Shown: piece after piece, positions 36,998-49,102 of the stretch
Numbering within the stretch: position 1 is the stretch's first letter
How the letters are laid out: each line of letters opens with the position of its first letter
From: Chloranthus sessilifolius
Lineage: Eukaryota > Streptophyta > Magnoliopsida > Chloranthales > Chloranthaceae
Reading direction: 5' to 3'
Assembly: GCA_021018995.1 (NCBI GenBank)
Contig: CM037588.1
Span: 92,230,765 to 92,294,764 of the forward strand
Length of the DNA stretch: 64,000 nucleotides
Made by a program: the position numbers and the translations under genes
The notes under the pieces: model-generated
The model's input: the letters and a program-made list of their open reading frames with translations, nothing else
Told to the model about the DNA's origin: nothing
The model's database searches: none

Positions 36998-37104
36998 AAA
37001 GCCTGTCTTTTTAGTTTTTACCTTCCCATTCGGTTAGAGACAAAATTATATGTTTTTAATGCAACACAATAAACTTTAGCAAGAACATATAAAAAATTTC
37101 TAGT
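36623..37104. repeat. Intron stretch with (CT)n microsatellite
   Basis: A (CT)n tract fills about 36946-36996. The rest is AT-rich intron with no other feature. Confidence 0.6.
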
Positions 37105-37352
37105 TCATTACCAAAAATTGGGCTTTTATATTTTGTAAAAGGCTCTAATAGAAAATGAAGTGATCAAGTGCGAGAAAAAAAAAATTATATTTCTTAGAAA
37201 AAAAAAAGGTAATCAAGGGCTAGACATTTCATTACCAAAAATTGGGCTTTTATATTTTGTAAAAGGCTCTAATAGAAAATGAAGTGATCAAGTGCGAGAA
37301 AAAAAAAATTATATTTCTTAGAAAAAAAAAAGGTAATCAAGGGCTAGACATT
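37105..37352. repeat. Perfect 124-bp tandem duplication
   Basis: Two adjacent copies (37105-37228, 37229-37352) start at TCATTACCAAAAATTGGG. They look identical, including two internal runs of ten A. Identity over homopolymers suggests a very recent event, or an assembly artefact. Confidence 0.85.
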
Positions 37353-38812
37353 TCACTTTACAGTAGATCCCACATCAATAGTTGGCCTTCTAGTGTTGCC
37401 CATACGAATGCATGGGCTGTAGGTAATCAATAAGTGTTGCAGAGAGCTTTGTCCAGGCACAAAACACCAGAGACAAAAAGCTTCTCTAGAAGACCTAAGA
37501 GATCCAAGAGCTGCTCAAATCTCAATGAGTTGCCTTCCCAACATAGAGGGGTTCAAGTAGCTTGGTTCCCAACAGAATTTAGATATTACCAGTCCATAGC
37601 CATCACACTATGGGCACTAGGGAATCAGTTAAGGAAAATTAGGTTTAAGACATCTTCACCGCAGTGAAAGCTCCAGATAGGTCCCAAAAGATGCAGAACC
37701 AATAAGGAACCTATAACCTATTTCTAAGGTCTATCTGGATAGCTTAAAAACTACAATTAAAGAAAAATAACTGTGGGGTTGTACTAGGGTCATGTTGATC
37801 AAGTGGAACTAATAAATGATATTTGGAAGAGCATTATATTTATACTCTATATCGTCCAGCAAGATATATCTCTTCATGTATAAGTCAAAGAAATTATTAT
37901 AAAACAAATTGGATGATGAGCATGTATTTACAAGGCCAAGCTAGATATCATGAGCAGGTTTCAAAACATGTTTAAGAATGATAGCAAAATAGTAAATAAT
38001 AATGTGTCAAAAGAGTTTGATAAAACACTAAAAATGAAAGTCGCATTAAACAGTTTACAATCATTCTTAAGAACAAAAATTGGATGTAATAATGAACAAA
38101 ATACATAAAGGTAACAGGAAGTGTTATGTACAAACAAAAGCCAATGTATACATGATTTTATCAGTCATGATGCACCAACACCTTATAGACATAAGGGTGC
38201 AACAGGGTCTCAAACTTTTTTATAGCCATTGTGTAAAATGAGAATCAACTTTCAAGTGATTGTGAGCCCCAAACAAGTGCATGAGATGGAGCATAGAATC
38301 TGGTAAGATTCTATCTCATCAATGAATAACCTTCTGACCTATTTTTATTATACATTTAGCATGATTGCATGATAAATATTGCATCAGGTTAGCAGGAATG
38401 AAATATTTTAGGTGTGGATTCAAAAAGGAACTAATATCCTGTTGATATTTGAAGGCACAAATAAAGATCATTAAACCAGGCCCATGAGATAATGGTATAA
38501 TATGAATACCCAATTTTTTTCAATTGTAATAATTATAGCATCATCCACATATTGATGATAAGCAAAAGGGAAAATAAAAAATATGCCAAGTTGATGGGAT
38601 TTTGATACACAAGAACCCATGATCAAAAGAAAGCGTAAAGAAAGATACAGGGTTGCCTAAGGTATGATGAATCCTTATTATCACACACTTGAGGGGGGAG
38701 ACGTTACCCTAAAGATCAATTTTAGGTGTGGCATCGCCACCAAACATGAAAACCCATACAAAAATAATCACCATTCATGATGATAATAATAATATAATTA
38801 CTTTTTGTGCAC
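37353..38812. other. APC4 intron, no clear feature
   Basis: AT-rich sequence with several short open frames, none of which I recognise. No transposon border is seen. Confidence 0.35.
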
Positions 38813-38828
38813 AATAAATCTCACATAC

Positions 38829-38869
38829 AGCCAACCCCAAATAGATGGGATAAGGATGTGATGATGATG
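38829..38869 (+). mobile_element. 41-bp RTE LINE tail insertion
   Basis: It consists only of the plant RTE 3' end, AGCCAACCCCAAATAGATGG, a few bases and a GATGATGATG tail. The exact 16-bp target duplication AATAAATCTCACATAC lies at 38813-38828 and 38870-38885. It is an extreme 5' truncation with a clean retroposition signature. Confidence 0.85.
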
Positions 38870-39189
38870 AATAAATCTCACATACCTTCCTGTTGATTCT
38901 CTTGTATGATTACTTACTCATTCAGGTCATTGATATAGAAAATCCTACTCTTTCCTTTGATTCTCTTAAAGCCCAAACCCTTTCCACCTCTCGTCCAGTA
39001 GCACAATCCCTCTAAGGAGTGAGGGCTTGGCTCTTAACTCTTAAGGACTATTTATGGACAATATATCCACTTCAGAAACTTTAAGCGTATACACATAGAG
39101 AAACAGTATTGGATTGGGACCAACCAGATGACTGAAGTAATCCTTTCTAGTGCTATCCCAAATTATAGTAAGGGAAAATAGTAGTCCAC

Positions 39190-40860
39190 ATAACTGCTAT
39201 CCCAAGTATTTGAGAGGACCAATGATGCAGGACAAGACCCTAAACTATGTGAATGCTTATGAGATGAAGATTGGCCGAAATTATAAGAAATTAATTAAAC
39301 AATAAACCTGAAAATAATGCGGATACCTTAGGGTTTCATAGTTTTCCATCGGAGAATCACGCTTGATTCAAATAGGGTCCGGTCCATGCGCTAGAACCGT
39401 TAGCATTGCGGAAGGAAAATCCTAAAGGTAGAACTCTAGCTTTTCTAGATTAGGGCGCCACTCGGGATTCAATGATGCAATCACGAGTTCTCTAAGGGGT
39501 TCTGATTCGGGTTGGTTAACGGCTTATATGAGATCTAGGGTTCGAATCAAATTGATGAGATGGTTCTACTGGATCTATGGGTTTTGAATTTCGGGATATT
39601 TCTGGTTGGATGGTTGGGTTGTGAATTTATGGGATCAAAACAAGCATAGAAAGAAAATAACAAGAGATAAAGATAGATAGATATTGTGGACTTCACACCC
39701 TTGGCTTCTCATCAAACCCTTTTCGGGAACTGTATCGTGGGCTTCGCACCCTTGGCTTAACACCAAACTCTTCTCGGGAAGAAGATTTAATCTTCGAAGA
39801 AACTCATCTCAAGTTCCAAAGCAAAAGCTCTTTTCATTAATCAAAAACTAATTATATTGTTTACTAAAAGACCTTATATAGGAGGCCTCTAAAACATAAG
39901 AAAACCCTAAAACAAATACTAAAAAAAGACAAGTATGCCCTCAAAACTTAAATTCCTTTAAAATTCGCACTGTAGCTCGATCAATCGAGGTGCTGTAACA
40001 CTGTAGTTTTTTTTTTTTTTTAAACCGACTACAATCGATCGATCGATTGAATGGTCGATCAATCGACTGGGCATTGCTCCAGCACACTAATTCTGCTCCT
40101 TTCTGCTTTCTTGAAGCTGAAAATTCGGTTGCTACCCAACTTCAATGCTCTTGATCTTGGTGTCACCCATCAACCAAGATCTTTGATATCAAATAGCTGA
40201 TTTAAATAAGCTTTGAGTTTCATGATCTCGTAATCATCATCACCTGTAATCACTACATCATCAACATAGACAATGAGTGAAGGAAGATGAATCCCCCTCT
40301 TGAAAAAAGGTGTAATCATAATGGCTTCTACTGCACCGGAATTGAACTATGGCATCACTAAAATTTTAAACCATGCAGGTGAGATTGCTTTAATCCATAG
40401 ATAACCTCTTTTAGCTTGCATACTTGGCCTATCTCCCCCTAAAAAGAAAAGTTGGGAGGAGGAGCCATATATGATTTTTCTTGCATATCAACATGAAGAA
40501 ATGCATTTTTGACATAGAATTGGAATAAGGGCCACCATTTATGAGCTATAAGATAGTGGACCATGATCGAGTTCAATTTTGCCACAAGAGCAAACGAGTC
40601 TCTATAGTCAATCTCATACATTTGGGTAAAACCTTAGCGACCAATCTTGCTTTATATCTTTCCACTGATCCATCGGGTCAGTATTTTAGTGTACACACCC
40701 ATATGCAACCAACCACTTTCTTTCTTTTAGGTAGAGGAGTCACTTTCCACTTATTGTTTTGCTCCAACTCTTTCGTCTCCTGCATCATAGCGTCTGTCCA
40801 CTACGGCTGAGACAAGGCATCAGCAACATTAGAAGAGATAGCTCCACAAAATAAAGTATT
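39190..40860 (-). mobile_element. Ty1/copia fragment (reverse transcriptase), split by a solo LTR
   Basis: Minus strand, from 40860 downwards: WTDAMMQE, KELEQNNKW, MYEIDYRDSFALVAKLNSIM, FQFYVKNAFLHVDMQ, YVDDVVITGDDDYEIMKLKA, YLNQLFDIKDLG. Across the solo LTR at 39223-40172 it continues GPLKYLGIAV. This is the core of a copia reverse transcriptase. LTRs were not found. It is broken. Confidence 0.82.
39223..40172 (-). mobile_element. Solo LTR in the copia fragment
   Basis: 950 bp. The minus strand begins TGATGGGTGACACC and ends GTCCTGCATCA. The exact target duplication ACCAA lies at 39218-39222 and 40173-40177. It has the layout of the G1/G2/G5 LTRs: a GATCAATCGA/CGATCGATCG palindrome cluster (39970-40070), CCTCCTATATAAGG, and the TTTGG...CCAAGGG block. 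That block occurs twice in tandem here (about 39690-39720 and 39740-39772). The U5 hairpin TAGAACTCTAG is at about 39431. Confidence 0.88.
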
Positions 40861-41212
40861 ATTCATTTCATTATTTATGGTAAGGTGATTTATATCATAT
40901 CAAAACAAAATAATAAATGCAAAACCTCGACCAACCAATAATAAAAGACGTGAGGATGGAATCATAGAACACTAACAAATGAGGAATTCCTGAAAAATAG
41001 CCATAAAAAGAATTTATCACAAGAACCACAAGCAACAATGCAAATTCTATGAATTAGCAATTTACAGGAAAAATCATGAGACCAAAAGGTTTTGGGAGAA
41101 ATATTTACTTGCTATATGTAGGTCAAAAAACCAGATCACAATATCAATATTAATTAATTTCAGGCCAACATTTGAAGAAATTATATAAAACAAAATGCCT
41201 AAAGAAAAATAC

Positions 41213-41392
41213 CTGATACAACATGATCGCTAGCACCCTTAGAAATCGTTCAACTTGTACAAGTAACAAACCAGATCTCTCCGTTGCATTATCAATAAGT
41301 TTCTCATCCAATCCAATACTCTTAAAGCGTGCACGCCATCTCGAAAGGCCTTTTAATTCTCCAATTCTAAAACCAATCATTTCTACAGCAGG
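41213..41392 (-). CDS. APC4: APC4 exon, core of the helical domain
   Basis: This 180-nt exon has 60 codons in phase 0, acceptor TATAG and donor TATCAG|GTATTT. It encodes the most recognisable part of the protein: PAVEMIGFR, then [20 protein letters not shown], then a leucine-rich helix [13 protein letters not shown]. The GLSRWRAR...GLDE block is what I used to name the family. An open frame of 76 codons covers it and runs into the intron. Confidence 0.9.
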
Positions 41393-43559
41393 CTATAAAA
41401 TAGATGAATGAAAAAGACACTTAGTTCATTAAAATTAGGCTCCAAGATATTTATATGAAGAATGATACCTTAGGAACAGGTTGCAAGAAGATATAACCAG
41501 AACTTATGCACTATCATCTGACATAATGTTTTTTATAAACTTCTACTAACAATTAAAATATATCTATAATAAAGAAAATAAACAATAATATTGTTGTCAT
41601 GCAGCAAAGTAGTGCATTTACAGTCCTCGGGTTGTATAATATTCATGAATCAAAATCTCGTCCGATACATATTGGTATCAGCGGTCACCAGTACGGTACA
41701 TTCAAGGTTCCGTACCAGTGTCTCCCATACAGATTGTGAATATACCAGACGATACATTGGTATGTATTGTCCGGAACTGACACGTATCGTCTGGTACGTA
41801 CCGGTTTTGGAGTTGGACGATACGTACCAGATTTCTGAATTTTTGACCTATGGTTATATTTGTTCAGATATTCCTCTTGGCCTTCTAAGGATTTTAATTT
41901 CGGCATCTTAAGACTATGCACAATGCATTGCTCATCTCTTTCTGAGCTCATTTAGTGTTGGCCATGTTTTGTTGTTAGGCTCCCAAAAGACGTAAACTGT
42001 TGTTTAGGGACCAATGCTTGCAAGCTTGAGGATACAGAAGCAGCACAATTCGGCACAGCTCCCATACGAGATTGAAAATTACCCTCCTACGTGCACAACA
42101 TGGGGCTGGGAACAATAACAAACCAAAACGAAATCCTTTGTACCTAGCTCAGAAGATGACCCTACCTCCATATGTTCTTGCCAAAATGAACCCTATCTAA
42201 TTGAATCCAAATATTTTCCCAGCCAGCAAGCAAAACAAGTCATCCAAACCCAGTTTAATTGCCCAACACTTTGATATCAACTCCTAGCACTGCCAAACCT
42301 TCATAGGCCAACCCATCATCCATAATTTGCTAGCTCTTTCTTCCACCAATCTATTTGCTCCTAAGCCTAAAACTGCAGAAACATTCAATCGTGAATTAGA
42401 ATGTTTCGTATCCAATTCTGATCCTTAAAACTCCCATTTTAATAGAACTGATACTTCAGTAACCACCAAAACCTCTCCCATAGAGCTACTTCCAAATTCA
42501 ATAATGCTGTGCGATCTAATAACGTCACAAGATTATTACACCAAGTCCCCGATGTTATAAATACCCTCCCTTTGACTTCGATAAACTTTTATAGAACTAT
42601 GAAACTGCATGATTTTTTATCAAACTACAAAGAGATGAAATGGGAAAGAATAAGAAGAAGAAGAAGAAAGAGAAGAGGGAGAAGTCCACAAATATCGCTA
42701 CATCTTTGCTATATTATGTGTTAATATCAATGGAGGATGCCTCTTTATATAGAAGGGAAGTTTACAGAACTATATAAAGAAATAAGCATCTAAGAAACAA
42801 ACCAATTGCACAACTAAGCTAAATACCATATACGGTGTGAACCGAAAAAGGAAATCCCAACAATGGAATGCTTACATATGTAGCATCTAATTCTAAACTT
42901 AGACAAGGTAGAAATAGGGAAGATCATCTACGAAGGAAAAAAGAGAAGATAGGAAAGAATAGAGAACATGACGTATGTCTTATACACCATATACAATACT
43001 CAACACTCTCCCTCAGGTGGAAGAAATGAAGATGATGCTTCAACTTGCCCATAGCTACATGTAACCATTTTTCATCCCACAGTATTGTAGTCTTGTATAC
43101 TTTCAATACTTATATGCTCCAAAACTCCCTCTGAAACTGATAGGGCTCGCATTCAATGATTAACAACAAGATATTCTCCACATACTAGAAGAATATATGC
43201 CAACTGGCAAAACACTGCTCATGACAGTCATCAATTGATCCTGTACATACCAAAAGGCCATACATCAACCAAAACACTTAGCCCAACAAGTTGCACTTGG
43301 CAACACAATGCACATGGACACAACCCACGACAAATGTGTCACACAAAGGTGAACAAACAAGGGAGACCCCTTACACAACGCACCAATAATAATCAAACAC
43401 CCTACGCTTTGAATAGTTTCATGATCCCTAATAGATCATGTGATCTTCCTCAAGATCAGCAACCACGTATTGCAATATACACAAACGATAGTACGAACTT
43501 TCAAAAAAAGAACACACAATCAGATTAATGAAATTAATTTATAACCAGATCGGTTCACA
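41393..43559. other. Start of the 18.5-kb intron, mostly unassigned
   Basis: Apart from the MITE at 41644-41852 I recognise little. The stretch near 43000-43160 (AACACTCTCCCTCAGGTGGA) recalls the complement of plant copia LTR sequence but has no defined ends. An A/G-rich patch at 42640-42690 is low complexity. Confidence 0.3.
41644..41852. mobile_element. 209-bp MITE, CATGGATCAAAAT family
   Basis: Left end CATGAATCAAAAT. The right end, complemented, is CATAGGTCAAAAAT. The interior is made of GATACATTGGTATGTATTG and GGTACGTACCGG motifs, as in the copy at 18532. The flanks ATAATATT and GTTATATT match at six of eight bases and may be an old 8-bp duplication. It lies in the APC4 intron 250 bp from the exon at 41213-41392. 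Confidence 0.72.
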
Positions 43560-44749
43560 CAAGTTATTGATGTGTCCGTAGAAGTTGTTTTTGTGCCACT
43601 AGTAATAGAGTGGTGTGTGTTTAGTTGTTTTGGTATACACAATACCGTATATATGTTGTGCATAAGATCCTATTATAAAGTGATATTTACATATATAAGG
43701 GTGTGAGAAGAATACAACTCACAACCCTAGCTCTCCCTCATCTCTTTCTTTTCTCTTATTTTCTCCTACTCATCCTAACCCCGAACTACAAAATCTTAAA
43801 TCCATTTGGCATCAAAATAGGATCCAAGACTTGATTCTTTCACGTCATCATTAGGTTCTCTGACATCATCAAATTCAAAGGGTTGATCTCAAAATGAAAT
43901 GAAATGAATTATACATCTTCTGTCCCTAGTACTTGTTAGTGTGCCACTAGTAATGGAGTGGTTCGTGTTTAGTTGTTTCTCACGTCACCATTAGGTTTGC
44001 AGACATCAGTATGATGTCATGCTGACATCATCAAGGGCAAAGGGTTTATCTCAAAATGAAATGAAATATATATCTCCCTGATCAGTTTTTTCTGCTGAAA
44101 AACTTTAATAGAGGCATCCTGACATTTTGACGAGTATCTGATGGTGTTTTAAAGAGTTTCCTAAGGATCTAGATGTTCAAGTGTTTCTGAAATATTGCAA
44201 TGTGAGATAAAAATAACTGCAGTAGTTCGGACCAGAATTTTCCCTAGATGAAGGTTGTGGGCCCTTTTTTATCTGAGATTTTTTTTTTATCTGAGAGTAT
44301 TCTTGGGTTTTCTAGTGAATATATATTACTGCCAGTTTTGTGTTTTTGAAGCCCCAGATTTCTGTGCAAGTTTATGTCCCTGTTGTTGGCTAAAGGTGGA
44401 TTGAATTGAACCTTTTTATTGTTTGGATTTGGTCTCACTCGATTTAGATGAGTATTCAATGAGTTATGCCAATTAAATCTGATTATTTTAAATATACTCT
44501 TGGTTATTTACCAAGTTGTTCTCCACATGATTACAGTGGTTAGAGCTGAGCCGTATGGATCTTTGGATTGTCGTCTGACCAGACTGTACGTACAACAGTT
44601 TTTGTGACTTGATGATTTGCACACAGTATTGTAGTGAGCAGTGACTATCCTTGTAGCTGTTTATAGCCTGTAGCCAGTGTGTTTCCTGCAGTATTACAGT
44701 GTATGGTTGAGGGTTGTAAGCTATGGATTAATGAGAGTACTCATGGGTT

Positions 44750-45097
44750 ATGGATTACCACCATCAAGTTTGACGACACAACTATTTGGAGTGGTCGTGA
44801 TCAGCTGCAATGCTTGTGGACAATAAAAGGAAATTCGGCTATTTGAATGGCACAACTCCTCAACCCAAACCAAGCGACTCCAGAAAGACTGGGAATGTGA
44901 TGATTTAATAGTTATGACGTGGCTACTTCATTCTATGAACCCCACCATAAGGCATTCCTTCACATAAGTTACGACAGCAAGAGAATTGTGGAAGAAGACA
45001 AGAAGTCTATCGAGAAGCATTATACTCAGTTGAGAAGTATGTGGGCTGAATTGGCCCAATATCAAGAGGCAGATGTATGTTGGTTGTGCTGGGAAAC
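44750..45097 (+). pseudogene. C3 gag, first part (fossil)
   Basis: Copia gag with the phrases TIWSGRDQLQCLWTIKGN, NGTTPQPKPSD and KSIEKHYTQLRSMWAELAQY. It stops at 45097, where the long solo LTR inserted, and resumes right of 51450. It is broken. Confidence 0.68.
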
Positions 45098-45751
45098 TGT
45101 AACACCCCGAAAAATCCGGAAATCGTAGGTCCTGATTAGGTGCGTGTCCATTGAGAAAAGCGTCACCATTTTGGATTTTCCAGATAAAAATCATCTTGGG
45201 TCCGTTTTAGCTTCGTGCAAGACTTTTGGACCAAAGCTTGTACACCGCGGTGGTGTATTCGCTTAACGCCGTATCTTGTGTGATTAGTGGTTAGGGTGTG
45301 CGAGCTCCACACCGAACCAAAGATCCTTTGGTATAATAAGAAATACCTCATTTCGATGTATTGGTTCCACACCGGAACAAGTCAAATAGACAAGGTATAA
45401 CACCCAAAAGGGGTGTATGTGTTTCATAGGGGAACTAGTCCCTTTGAGTTATAAGAGGCAAAGGCAAAGCTTTCTTGGAAGCTATTACCGTTTGAAATTT
45501 TGGGAGTTTTGGGTTTCTAGAGAGAGAGAGAGAGAGTGAGAGCTCTTCCCATGGAACCCTTGTGAGATTTCGACCGCGAGATCGCGATCGTCCACATGCT
45601 CTGCACACTTCGCGAAACACTTGACACCGATCATTGTTTGAGTTCCACTTCCTTGATAATTCCGACCGTAGAAACCCTTGAAACTTGGAATGAGTGCAAG
45701 CCGTTCACCTTGGGCGCGTCTTCAGCACTATGAGAAGATTGAAATCGGTCT

Positions 45752-46204
45752 GTGATCATACCGGATCACAGACCGAAGTCGGGTTGCTTCTTGTGCGGAG
45801 GGCCTCATCGAGTTAAAGATTGCCCACAGAAACAGTCGTTGAATGTCCTTCAAGCTACTACTAGCGCTCCTACAATCCTTCCTAAGGAGGAACCAAGAAT
45901 GGGGGCACTCAGGTTGCTGAATGCCATAAAGGGGCAAGTAGAGAAGGGAAAGACAGTAGCGCCCAAGGGGCTGATGTTCATAGAGATGTGCATCAATGGA
46001 AAAAGTACCCGTGCCATGGTAGACACGGGGGCGACGCTTAACTTCATTGCTGATAAAGAAGCACGTCGCCTAGGCTTCAAACTTGCGCAAGACGCTAGTC
46101 GGATAAAAGCTGTGAACTCGGAGGCGCGCCCCATCGCAGGAGTAGCTACTTTCAACACCGCATACAATTACTATGCGCGTCGACGAGGACGTCAACGCAA
46201 CTAA
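45752..46204 (+). pseudogene. Gag zinc knuckle and protease fragment (fossil)
   Basis: An open stretch of 150 codons with the knuckle-like CFLCGGPHRVKDC near its start. A retroviral-type protease part follows with MVDTGATLNFIADKEARRLG. It is typical of Ty3/gypsy polyproteins but isolated from any LTR pair of its own. A 12-bp perfect hairpin (45746-45775) sits at its left edge. Its parent element is unknown. Confidence 0.65.
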
Positions 46205-46559
46205 GTAGGGGAGGATGTGACGTGGGCTCGCGGCGTGGCCATCCGAGCCAGCCGCAGGGCCACTTGTACCACTAATGCGTCAAGCATTGGTGGGTTGAAG
46301 CTGGAGCATCGTCAGAGCATCACCAAGCCATGAGGGCTTCGCCATTGATACTCCAAGAGCTTCAGTCGTGGGCCAGGAGGGCACGGGACATGGTGGCAGT
46401 TGGTCGTAATGCAGTGCCAGCAAGGCACGTGATGCGGACGCGACTGAGCCAAGTTGGCCTAACGATGCGGGAGGGCGTTGCGGTATGCCAAACCAAGACG
46501 TTTGAGGTCCTCCTGCCATTTAGGCACTATTGATGTTTAAACCATATATATGGGGAAAG

Positions 46560-49102
46560 TGTGACAGCCCGGATTTCGGCACCCCGAAACCCGTGCCATC
46601 AGCACGATCATCTTGACCGTGCCCCTCAACTATGCACGGAACACTGGTATATCAAGCATAAAATAAATAAGAACAACTTGCGGAATTTAAATCTACATAA
46701 AAACACTTCTCAAAAGACAGTTCTACCCTCATGCCTCTGCATGAAGGGAGAACCGATCCGAACCATCGATGATAACCATCATCATGGATGGTTCGCCCAA
46801 AAGAATACTCTGATATCCATATACACAAGGTTTAATCAAAAACCAGGCTTGACATACCAAGCCGTACAATCTCCAACTAAAACTCCTCAAAGTCGCATGC
46901 AGAAGTCCTCTGAAGAAGTCCTCCTGAGGTGGCTCTAACTCCTCGCCATGCAAGGTCCCGACTCACCGGTCGGCGTCTCCAAGCCTCGACTGCTAGTAGT
47001 GGACCCGCAACGATGGTCTATGGTGAGCTACATCCTAGCTCAATAGGAGCAGAACACAATTGAACATATAAAATATAACTCACATGTATTCTATGATATG
47101 CATGCATGATGTGTCTATGCATTTATTGATGAAAAAGCTTAAAAACACTTCAATTCGTAAATTACTCATGTCTTTTAGTTAATCAAGAATGATCTTTGAG
47201 AAGGCCTAAAGCAAAACTTAAACTTCAACTTAAATAATCCCGAGCAATATAGCATCGAGCCCCGACGAGATACCCTTCATCGCCATCTATATAGACAGTT
47301 TAAATGTATTCCACAGGAATACCAATAGTACCAAGCCCCTTTCCCGGGATTGGTGGCGGTTTCACATCTCATCAACACCCCAGGGTGTGCTTTTCTGTCA
47401 GACGGATAAGCCTCCGTCTTTCTGGATTAGCGCCAGTATCGGTCACACGGATATCCCGCGCGTCGATCGTGGTTATCCCCGTCGCGTGGGGTAACCTATC
47501 AAACCTCAAATAACAAAAATATCGATTGCCTTACATATAGTTATTCACCGTAATTGTGCTATCTTATATCGTTAAGCCTCATCAAGCATGATTCAATCAT
47601 GGATACATCCAGGATGTATCCATTCACTACATCACACTCGATGCCTTTACTTCTTCACTTCATCATCCCCCGATGGTTCATTTAAGTTTTCTTATGAATG
47701 TCACACACTTTTCATAATCATTGAGTAGTAAAACATTTGAATTGAATTGATATCACTACATACATGCTCTTGTAAAATAAAGTACATGTTAGGTGTTCCC
47801 TACCTCAAGTCTTCACTTGATCAATGCATCAAGGTCCCACGTGACTCCTTGTGCACTAGTCCACACGTACCACCTATGGTACCACATAACGTAAAACACA
47901 TCGCAAAGGATGCAATAAAGAAGGCATAAGATCCCCAAGAATCTTAAAGTCAAACCAAAAGTCAACATAGTTTACTACGGATTAATCGAATTCCAAAAGT
48001 CGATTAATCGAATGGTCGATTCGATTAATCGATTTCCAAAATCGATTAATCGAAGGTCAATATCGATTAATCGAAGCAATTTCGATTAATCAAATCCTTT
48101 CGCAAAGTCCATTCTCGTTGAGCAATGAGTTTTCATTCGATTAATCGAATCCAATTTCGATTAATCGAAATCCTTCTTTTCGCAGCAATTTTATTTTTCA
48201 TTCGATTAATCGAATCCAATTTCGATTAATCGAAATCCTTCTTCGCAAAGTAATTTCTTTGTTAGAATAGTCGAGTTTCACAATGGTGATTAATCGATTC
48301 CAAATCGATTAATCGAAACCAAAATCGATTAATCAATCCCATTTCGATTAGTCGATTTTCATAAGTTATTTCCTCCAACCCACAGGGTCCACTTGGAGGT
48401 TCTCGATCGATTAATCGATTCCCAAATCGATTAATCGAAATCAAAATCGATTAATCAAATCCAAATTCGATTAATCGAAATCTCCTCGACTCTTCAACTT
48501 CACAGCCAATTTCGATTAATCGAAACCCAATTTCGATTAATCGAAATTGTCGATTCAATCTTTTCCATACTTTTCTTCTATTTTTCTAAGCCATTATCCT
48601 ATGATTTAACCCACATTTCTTCGCAACTTAACCCCTATAATCTATGCATCTTATTTACAAAATTTTTACCTTGAATAGCTCTCAAGTTGATTTCAAATCT
48701 AGGGTTGGAAGGCTAGGGTTCGACTTTGGTTTCTAGCAGTTCCTTGCGTCAAATCCGGCCTCTTTAATGCTTGAATCCTTCTTCCAATCACCCACAATAA
48801 CTCCTCTCTTACTCCTCTCTCTTTCTCTCTCTTCTTTACTTCTCTCAACCACCAAAACATGAAAGTTAGGGTTTTCAACCCTTTTTATCTTATCTCTTTT
48901 CTCGGTGTGGAGCACATACACACTCATCAGTGTATGCCACTCTACACACTCCTCTATCTCTCCACTCTTCTACACTGGTTCACACATCACATTCGCTCAT
49001 CTCACCATAAGTTCATCAATGAACTATCTCATGGTCAAACCTAAGACCAATCGGGCACGGATCCCGAGGTCCTTGTTTGACGTGCTTTTTCGGGTTATTA
49101 CA
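46560..49102 (-). mobile_element. Solo LTR (2.5 kb) nested in the long solo LTR
   Basis: Read on the minus strand it begins TGTAATAACCCGAAAAAGC and ends CCGGGCTGTCACA, the same end pattern as its host LTR at 45098. The exact target duplication GAAAG lies at 46555-46559 and 49103-49107. It carries a large array of CGATTAATCGAA palindromes (about 47970-48550). No internal part is present. Confidence 0.87.
47975..48550. repeat. Array of CGATTAATCG palindromes
   Basis: More than twenty copies of TCGATTAATCGA or one-base variants, mostly in pairs with short spacers such as ATCC or TTCC. It lies inside the nested solo LTR and corresponds in position to palindrome clusters of other LTRs here. Confidence 0.85.

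Noticed and set aside
47975-48550. Regularly repeated palindromes that look like a CRISPR array
   Set aside because: The genome is a plant nucleus, spacers are 4-30 bp and uneven, there are no cas genes, and the array sits inside an LTR with defined ends.
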